DNA from: an uncultured Rhodoferax sp.
GTDB taxonomy: Bacteria; Pseudomonadota; Gammaproteobacteria; Burkholderiales; Burkholderiaceae_C
Length of the DNA: 64,000 nt
Assembly (NCBI RefSeq): GCF_946221635.1
Contig: NZ_CAMIHB010000014.1
Coordinates: 45,774 to 109,773, forward strand
Direction: 5' to 3'
Shown here piece by piece: positions 58,654-64,000 of the stretch. The stretch's first letter is position 1; each line of letters starts with the position of its first letter. Made by a program: the position numbers and the translations under genes. The notes under the pieces are model-generated. The model was not told the DNA's origin. It was given only the letters and a program-made list of their open reading frames with translations, and ran no database searches.

Positions 58654-60090
58654 ATGGCTTTTCCAAATCAACAGGCGACGGTTTACAACGACACGGTTGT
58701 ACGCCAGTTCGCCATCATGACCGTGGTCTGGGGTGTGGTGGGCATGCTGGTGGGCGTGATCATTGCGGCCCAGTTGACATGGCCTGAACTCAATTTCGGC
58801 ATTCCCTGGCTCAGCTACGGGCGCTTGCGCCCGCTGCATACCAACGCGGTGATCTTCGCCTTCGGTGGCTGCGGCCTGTTCGCCTCGGCCTACTATGTGG
58901 TGCAGCGCACCTGCCAGGTGCGCCTGTTCGGCGACAAGCTCGCAGCCTTCACCTTCTGGGGGTGGCAACTGGTCATCCTGGCCGCTGCCGTCTCCCTGCC
59001 GCTGGGTTACACCTCCGGCAAGGAATACGCCGAGCTGGAGTGGCCCATCGACATTCTGATCACGCTGGTCTGGGTGTCGTTTGCGGTGGTGTTTTTCGGC
59101 ACCGTGGGTACCCGCAAGGTACGCCACATCTATGTGGCTAACTGGTTCTTCGGCGCCTTCATCATCGCCGTCGCCATCCTGCACCTGGTCAACAGCGCGG
59201 CCATTCCCGCCGGCTGGATGAAGAGCTACTCGGCCTACGCCGGCGTGCAGGACGCCATGGTGCAATGGTGGTACGGCCACAACGCGGTGGGCTTCTTCCT
59301 GACCGCTGGCTTCCTGGGCATGATGTACTACTTCATCCCCAAGCAGGCCGAGCGGCCGGTCTACAGCTACCGCCTCTCCATCGTCCACTTCTGGGCCTTG
59401 ATCTTCACTTACATGTGGGCCGGTCCGCACCACCTGCACTACACCGCGCTGCCGGACTGGACGCAATCGGTGGGCATGGTGTTCTCGCTCATCCTGCTGG
59501 CGCCCAGCTGGGGCGGCATGATCAACGGCATCATGACCCTCAGCGGTGCCTGGCACAAGCTGCGTGACGACCCCATCCTGCGCTTCCTCATCGTGTCGCT
59601 GTCCTTCTACGGCATGAGCACGTTCGAAGGCCCCATGATGTCCATCAAGACCGTCAACGCGCTGTCCCACTACACCGACTGGACTGTGGGCCATGTGCAC
59701 TCCGGTGCCCTGGGCTGGGTGGGGCTGGTGACCATGGGCTCCATGTACTACCTGATCCCCCGCCTGTTCGGTCGCAAGCAGATGTACAGCGTCAAGGCCA
59801 TCGAGCTGCATTTCTGGACGGCCACCGTGGGCATCGTGATCTACATCGCTGCCATGTGGATTGCCGGCGTGATGCAGGGCCTGATGTGGCGCGCCATCAA
59901 CCCCGACGGTACGCTGACCTACACCTTTGTGGAATCGGTGAAGGCCACCTTCCCCTTCTATGTGCTGCGCCTGTTGGGCGGGTTGCTGTACCTCGGCGGC
60001 ATGCTCATCATGCTGTGGAACACCGTCATGACGGCCTCGGCAGGCCGCGCCAACCGCGTGACCATCCCTGCCGCCGCTGCCCACGCCTAA
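58654..60090 (+). CDS. ccoN: cbb3-type cytochrome c oxidase subunit I
   Basis: 478-residue catalytic subunit (haem b, haem b3/CuB), 12 TM helices. Haem-copper ligands in RLRPLHTNAVIF, WWYGHNAVGFFLT, GPHHLHYTALPDW and VGHVHSGALGWV. The start is at MAFPNQQATV after AGAAGAGG; upstream in-frame ATG would overlap the Fnr-box promoter. Confidence 0.97.
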   Translation: MAFPNQQATVYNDTVVRQFAIMTVVWGVVGMLVGVIIAAQLTWPELNFGIPWLSYGRLRPLHTNAVIFAFGGCGLFASAYYVVQRTCQVRLFGDKLAAFTFWGWQLVILAAAVSLPLGYTSGKEYAELEWPIDILITLVWVSFAVVFFGTVGTRKVRHIYVANWFFGAFIIAVAILHLVNSAAIPAGWMKSYSAYAGVQDAMVQWWYGHNAVGFFLTAGFLGMMYYFIPKQAERPVYSYRLSIVHFWALIFTYMWAGPHHLHYTALPDWTQSVGMVFSLILLAPSWGGMINGIMTLSGAWHKLRDDPILRFLIVSLSFYGMSTFEGPMMSIKTVNALSHYTDWTVGHVHSGALGWVGLVTMGSMYYLIPRLFGRKQMYSVKAIELHFWTATVGIVIYIAAMWIAGVMQGLMWRAINPDGTLTYTFVESVKATFPFYVLRLLGGLLYLGGMLIMLWNTVMTASAGRANRVTIPAAAAHA

Positions 60091-60103
60091 GGAGAACCAG
60101 AAC

Positions 60104-60730
60104 ATGGCACAAGAGAACCAAGGCTCCGGCCTGTCGCACGAGAAGATCGAGACCAGCAACTTCCTGATGATCGTGCTCATCCTGCTGGTGTTGCTGGTAG
60201 GGGGTATGGTGGAAATCGTTCCGCTGTTCTTCCAGAAGTCCACCACCGAGCCCATCGCCGGCGTGCAGCCCTATACCGCGCTGCAGTTGGCAGGGCGCGA
60301 CGTCTACATCCGTGAAGGTTGCTACAACTGCCACTCGCAGATGATCCGCCCCTTCCGCGCTGAAACCCTGCGCTACGGCCATTACTCGGTGGCGGGTGAG
60401 TCGGTCTATGACCATCCATTCCAGTGGGGCAGCAAGCGCACCGGCCCTGACCTCGCCCGCGTAGGTGGAAAGTACAGCGATGAGTGGCACCGCATTCACC
60501 TGGGCAATCCGCGCGACGTGGTGCCCGAGTCCAACATGCCGGCGTACCCCTGGCTGGAGAAGAGCCTGGTGGACGCCGAGAGCCTGCCCAGCCACATGCG
60601 TGCCCTGCGCAAGGTCGGCGTCCCTTACACCGACGAGCAGATTGCCAAGTCGACCGAAGAGGTGAAAGGCAAGACCGAGCTGGAAGCCACGATTGCCTAT
60701 CTGCAGTCTCTGGGTCTGGCCCTCAAGTAA
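60104..60730 (+). CDS. ccoO: cbb3-type cytochrome c oxidase subunit II
   Basis: 208-residue membrane-anchored monohaem cytochrome c. N-terminal TM about 21-40, haem site CYNCH near residue 73, axial Met probably in ESNMPAYPWL. Passes electrons from CcoP to CcoN. Confidence 0.97.
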   Translation: MAQENQGSGLSHEKIETSNFLMIVLILLVLLVGGMVEIVPLFFQKSTTEPIAGVQPYTALQLAGRDVYIREGCYNCHSQMIRPFRAETLRYGHYSVAGESVYDHPFQWGSKRTGPDLARVGGKYSDEWHRIHLGNPRDVVPESNMPAYPWLEKSLVDAESLPSHMRALRKVGVPYTDEQIAKSTEEVKGKTELEATIAYLQSLGLALK

Positions 60731-60748
60731 GCCCTACAGGAGTACACC

Positions 60749-60886
60749 ATGGATATCAACACCCTGCGTTCCCTGACGACTGTGGTTAGTTTTGCCGTGT
60801 TCATCGGCATCGTCTGGTGGACCTGGTCCAAGCGGCGTACTGCCGACTTCGACGAGGCTGCCAAGCTCCCCTTCGAGCAGGACTGA
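60749..60886 (+). CDS. ccoQ: cbb3-type oxidase subunit CcoQ
   Basis: 45-residue single-TM subunit (SFAVFIGIVWWTWSKRR) with an acidic tail ending PFEQD. CAGGAG lies 6 bp upstream of the start. It sits in the usual place between ccoO and ccoP and helps stabilise the complex. Confidence 0.9.
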   Translation: MDINTLRSLTTVVSFAVFIGIVWWTWSKRRTADFDEAAKLPFEQD

Positions 60887-60904
60887 GGCCAACAAGGAAG
60901 AGAT

Positions 60905-61819
60905 ATGAGCGACTTTACAAGCAATTTCTGGTCGGTCTATGTGGCCGCCATCACGGTGATCGGCATCGTGGCCTGCCTGTTGCTGCTGTGGTTCAGCGGC
61001 AAGGCCAAGGCCATGACGGCGAACGACAACACCACGGGCCACGTCTGGGACGGCGACCTGCGCGAGATGAACAACCCCTTGCCGCGGTGGTGGGTCTGGC
61101 TGTTTGTCATCACCATCGTGTTTGCCGGTGTGTATCTGGCGCTGTACCCGGGCTTGGGCAATATGGCCGGCAAATTGGGCTGGACCCAGCAAGGGCAGTA
61201 CCAGGCCGAGATGGCCAAGGGCCAGCAGGACGTGGCGCCGCTGTACGCGCGCTTTGAAGCCATGCCGCCTGAGGAAATCGCCAAGGATTCCCAGGCCCAC
61301 GCCATCGGCGAGCGCTTGTTCATGAACAACTGTGCGCAGTGCCACGGCTCCGATGCGCGCGGCTCCAAGGGCTTCCCCAATCTGACAGACGCGGACTGGC
61401 TGCACGGCGGCGCGCCTGACAAGATCGTGGAAACCATCACCAAGGGCCGCGTCGGGCAAATGCCTCCCATGGCTGCGGCCGTGGGCAGTGCGGACGATGT
61501 GAAGAATGTGGCCAACTATGTGCTGAGCCTGTCGGGCAGCCCGCATGACTCGGTGCGCGCCGCCCTGGGCAAGCCCAAGTTCGCCGCCTGTGCGGCCTGT
61601 CACGGTGGGGATGGCAAGGGCAACCAGGCACTGGGTGCCCCCAACCTGACCGACGACATCTGGTTGCATGGTTACGGAGAAAACGCCATCGTGGCCATGA
61701 TCAACAACGGCAAGACCAACCAGATGCCTGCGCAGGCCGACAAGTTCAGTCCCGCCCAGATCAAGGTGTTGGCTTCCTACGTTTGGGGTCTGTCCAACGG
61801 CGCGACCGCCGCCAAGTAA
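60905..61819 (+). CDS. ccoP: cbb3-type cytochrome c oxidase subunit III
   Basis: 304-residue dihaem cytochrome c. Two N-terminal hydrophobic segments, haem sites CAQCH and CAACH, each with a downstream Met region (QMPPMAAAV and QMPAQADKF). Accepts electrons from soluble cytochrome c. Confidence 0.97.
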   Translation: MSDFTSNFWSVYVAAITVIGIVACLLLLWFSGKAKAMTANDNTTGHVWDGDLREMNNPLPRWWVWLFVITIVFAGVYLALYPGLGNMAGKLGWTQQGQYQAEMAKGQQDVAPLYARFEAMPPEEIAKDSQAHAIGERLFMNNCAQCHGSDARGSKGFPNLTDADWLHGGAPDKIVETITKGRVGQMPPMAAAVGSADDVKNVANYVLSLSGSPHDSVRAALGKPKFAACAACHGGDGKGNQALGAPNLTDDIWLHGYGENAIVAMINNGKTNQMPAQADKFSPAQIKVLASYVWGLSNGATAAK

Positions 61820-61828
61820 GGGCTTTGC

Positions 61829-63289
61829 ATGCAGGATTCGTCGCGCCCCGTCATTCCGATTGCGGTTTCTCCGGACCGCGGCCCCATCGCGCCGCCGCCG
61901 GGGGCAGACGCGGAGATGGTGGCGCTGTACGAGGCCCACCAGAAAATCTACCCACGCAGCGTCACGGGATATTTCGCCCGTTGGCGCTGGGTCTTGGTGT
62001 TCCTGACCCAGCTCGTGTTCTACGGTTTGCCATGGCTGCCGTGGGGGGAGCGCCAGGCCGTTTTGTTCGATCTGGTGGCCAAGCGCTTCTATATCTTCAA
62101 GCTGGTCTTGTACCCGCAGGACTTTGTGTACCTCACGGGCTTGCTGGTGATTTCCGCGCTATCCCTGTTCCTGTTCACAGCCGTAGCAGGGCGCTTGTGG
62201 TGCGGTTACGCCTGTCCGCAGACGGTGTACACCGAAATCTTTCTCTGGCTGGAAAAGTTTGCCGAAGGAGACCGCTCCGCCCGCATGCGGCGCGACGCCG
62301 GGCCCTGGAACTGGGACAAGCTCTGGCGCAAGTCGGCCAAGCACGGCCTGTGGCTGGCCGTGGCCTTGTGGACCGGCTTCACCTTTGTGGGCTACTTCAC
62401 GCCCATTCGCACACTGGCGCATGAGGTCCTGACGCTGGGCCTGGGACCCTGGGAGATCTTCTGGGTGCTGTTCTACGGTTTTGCCACCTATGGCAATGCC
62501 GGCTACCTGCGCGAGCAGGTTTGCAAATACATGTGTCCCTATGCTCGCTTTCAGAGTGCCATGTTCGACAAGGACACCCTGGTTGTCACCTACGATGCCG
62601 AGCGCGGTGAACCGCGCGGTGCCCGCTCGCGCAAGGCTGATCTTGCAAGTCTGAACCTGGGGGCTTGCGTGGACTGCAGCCTGTGTGTGCAGGTCTGCCC
62701 CACCGGTATCGACATTCGCAACGGCCTGCAATACGAATGCATAGGCTGTGGTGCCTGTGCCGACGTTTGTGACACCGTGATGGACAAGATGGGCTACGCG
62801 CGTGGCCTGGTGCGTTATTCCACCGAGCATGCGGTGAGCGAGCATTGGGGGCGTGCGCAAATCCTGCGCCACGTGCTGCGGCCCCGGGTTCTCGTCTACA
62901 GCGGCATCCTCTTGGCGGTGGTGCTGGCCATGCTGGTCAGTCTGGGCCTGCGCACCCCTTTCAAGGTCGATGTGGTCCGCGATCGCGGAACCTTGGCGCG
63001 TATCGTGCAGGGTGGGCAGATTGAAAACGTGTATCGCCTGCAGATCATGAATGCCACGGAGCAGGATCTGAATTTCCGCGTCACCGCCAGCGGCATCGAG
63101 GGCATGCGCACGCTGATGGATTCCCCGACCGTAGCGGTCGCCGCGACGCAGGCGCGTTGGGTGGCGGTACGCGTCCAGATTCCCTACGAGGCCGCTGCGG
63201 CGGGTTCCCACCCCATCCACTTCACGCTGGACAACGCCGAAACCACGGACAAGGTCAGCGAGAAATCCGTATTCATCGTGCCCCGCTGA
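61829..63289 (+). CDS. ccoG: cytochrome c oxidase accessory protein CcoG
   Basis: 486-residue membrane protein with two 4Fe-4S binding sites (CVDCSLCVQVCP and CIGCGACADVCD) and an Ig-like C-terminal domain. Reduces copper for cbb3 assembly in some bacteria. Ten bp after ccoP. Confidence 0.95.
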   Translation: MQDSSRPVIPIAVSPDRGPIAPPPGADAEMVALYEAHQKIYPRSVTGYFARWRWVLVFLTQLVFYGLPWLPWGERQAVLFDLVAKRFYIFKLVLYPQDFVYLTGLLVISALSLFLFTAVAGRLWCGYACPQTVYTEIFLWLEKFAEGDRSARMRRDAGPWNWDKLWRKSAKHGLWLAVALWTGFTFVGYFTPIRTLAHEVLTLGLGPWEIFWVLFYGFATYGNAGYLREQVCKYMCPYARFQSAMFDKDTLVVTYDAERGEPRGARSRKADLASLNLGACVDCSLCVQVCPTGIDIRNGLQYECIGCGACADVCDTVMDKMGYARGLVRYSTEHAVSEHWGRAQILRHVLRPRVLVYSGILLAVVLAMLVSLGLRTPFKVDVVRDRGTLARIVQGGQIENVYRLQIMNATEQDLNFRVTASGIEGMRTLMDSPTVAVAATQARWVAVRVQIPYEAAAAGSHPIHFTLDNAETTDKVSEKSVFIVPR

Positions 63290-63313
63290 GAGCACTTACC
63301 CGAGGAGCTTTTT

Positions 63314-63598
63314 ATGTCCACCACGTCTGCAACACCTGCCCCCCAGCCGTGGTGGCGCTTCGGCCATGTTTGGCTGGTTTTGTCGGGACCTGCTGTCGTT
63401 GTCGTGGCCGGTTTTGTGACGCTTTACATCGCCTTGTCAGGTGCCGACCCGGTGGTGGACGAGAACTACTACCAGAAGGGACTGGAGATCAACCGTACGC
63501 TGGGGGCGCAGGCTGCTGAAAGCCTGGCACCTGCCATGCAGGCGCGCAACCATGCAGCCACGGGCCTGCGCCCGGTGCCGCCATCGACCAAGCCTTGA
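63314..63598 (+). CDS. ccoH: FixH/CcoH-family assembly protein
   Basis: 94 residues, one TM (WLVLSGPAVVVVAGFVTLYIAL) and the conserved DENYYQKGLEIN motif of short CcoH proteins. Works with CcoI in cbb3 maturation. It converges on fnr with a 3-bp gap between the two stop codons. Confidence 0.88.
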   Translation: MSTTSATPAPQPWWRFGHVWLVLSGPAVVVVAGFVTLYIALSGADPVVDENYYQKGLEINRTLGAQAAESLAPAMQARNHAATGLRPVPPSTKP

Positions 63599-63601
63599 CG
63601 C

Positions 63602-64000
63602 TCAGTTGCAGACTTTGGGGTTGACGAGGTCCTTGAGCGCATCGGTGTTGAGGATGCGCACATGGCGCTGTTTGACCTCCACGATGCCGTCGTCCACGAA
63701 TTTGGAGAAGGTGCGGCTTACCGTTTCGAGCTTGAGCCCCAGGTAGCTGCCGATCTCCTCGCGTGTCATGCGCAGGATGAGTTCATGCTGGGAGAAGCCG
63801 CGTGCGTGGAGGCGCTGTACGAGGTTGAGCAGAAAGGCTGCGAGACGTTCCTCGGCGCGCATGCTGCCCAGAAGCAACATGACACCGTTCTCGCGCACGA
63901 TTTCACGGCTCATGATCTTGTGGACATGGCGTTGCAGGGCATTGACTTCGCGCGATAGCTCTTCGATGCGGTCGAAAGGCATGACGCAGACTTCGGCGCT
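63602..64000 (-). CDS. fnr: Fnr/Crp-family oxygen regulator, N-terminus beyond the window
   Basis: C-terminal part of an Fnr-type transcription factor: the frame stays open to the window edge (AEVCVMPFDRIEELS). The dimerisation helix is followed by the HTH REEIGSYLGLKLETVSRTFSKF with the typical E-SR recognition residues for TTGAT half-sites, which fits the two Fnr boxes found here. The N-terminal Cys cluster is outside the window. Confidence 0.93.
   Translation of the reverse strand, partial: SAEVCVMPFDRIEELSREVNALQRHVHKIMSREIVRENGVMLLLGSMRAEERLAAFLLNLVQRLHARGFSQHELILRMTREEIGSYLGLKLETVSRTFSKFVDDGIVEVKQRHVRILNTDALKDLVNPKVCN

Noticed and set aside
58624..60255. 543-codon minus-strand frame opposite ccoN
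   Set aside because: Same shadow effect; His/Gln/Gly-rich low-complexity translation and ccoN is certain.

Overview
The window is about 64 kb of GC-rich chromosome from a betaproteobacterium, most likely Comamonadaceae (Burkholderiales; the Acidovorax/Rhodoferax/Simplicispira neighbourhood, genus not resolved). The assignment rests on gene order and on families common in that group: a Bug tripartite-tricarboxylate receptor, the small Trp-rich protein, the sigma factor/DUF3619/DUF3106/RDD cluster, the ilvB-ilvH-ilvC-pssA-leuA block, a ccoI-ccoS-ccoNOQP-ccoG-ccoH-fnr respiratory block, and high-GC codon use.

Layout. 0-12 kb: end of ppa, a lipase-like hydrolase, a WS/DGAT acyltransferase, a methyl-accepting chemotaxis protein, a DUF482 acyltransferase-like protein, nadE, a P-II protein, and a minus-strand run (LOG protein, dgkA, RDD protein, DUF3106, DUF3619, sigma factor). 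12-22 kb: branched-chain amino acid synthesis (ilvB, ilvH, ilvC, leuA) with pssA, a PBP7-type endopeptidase, an IclR regulator, the N-degron transferases bpt and aat, and tRNA-Pro(TGG) and tRNA-Arg(TCT).

22.07-30.54 kb is an 8.4-kb element integrated in the tRNA-Arg gene. It is bounded by exact 47-bp direct repeats and carries a tyrosine integrase, an AlpA-like DNA-binding protein, a TrfA-type replication initiator with its own iteron origin, and a five-gene translationally coupled operon. That operon has a TraD/VirD4-like ATPase, a replication-relaxation-like protein and three unknown proteins, but no recognisable relaxase. The element also has a hairpin-packed non-coding stretch and a small exported Cys-repeat protein. 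It looks like a plasmid that integrates.

30.6-39 kb is a signalling island: a minus-strand operon (receiver, HD-GYP, periplasmic binding protein, PAS histidine kinase) divergent from an HTH-receiver fusion and a receiver-Hpt protein, then cheW, a headless MCP remnant, cheZ and cheY. 39-45.5 kb: murI, two unrelated fumarases back to back, acs and a cytochrome c. 45.6-53.6 kb: small Trp-rich protein, lgt, a malonate-use operon (GntR regulator, malonyl-CoA decarboxylase, TTT receptor, enoyl-CoA hydratase-like protein, malonyl-CoA synthetase) and an HD-GYP response regulator. 53.6-64 kb: ggt, an Fnr-box-controlled uspA, and the cbb3 oxidase genes with assembly factors, ending in fnr (cut by the window edge).

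The most unusual signal is a dispersed repeat of exactly 42 bp, found nine times without a single indel. Five copies lie inside protein genes (nadE, the DUF482 gene, murI, malonyl-CoA decarboxylase, enoyl-CoA hydratase), always keep the reading frame and always use the same phase for a given orientation. A sixth supplies the stop codon of an HD-GYP gene and a seventh forms part of a terminator. It behaves like a miniature protein-tolerated mobile repeat. It is absent from the integrated element and from the adjacent signalling island.
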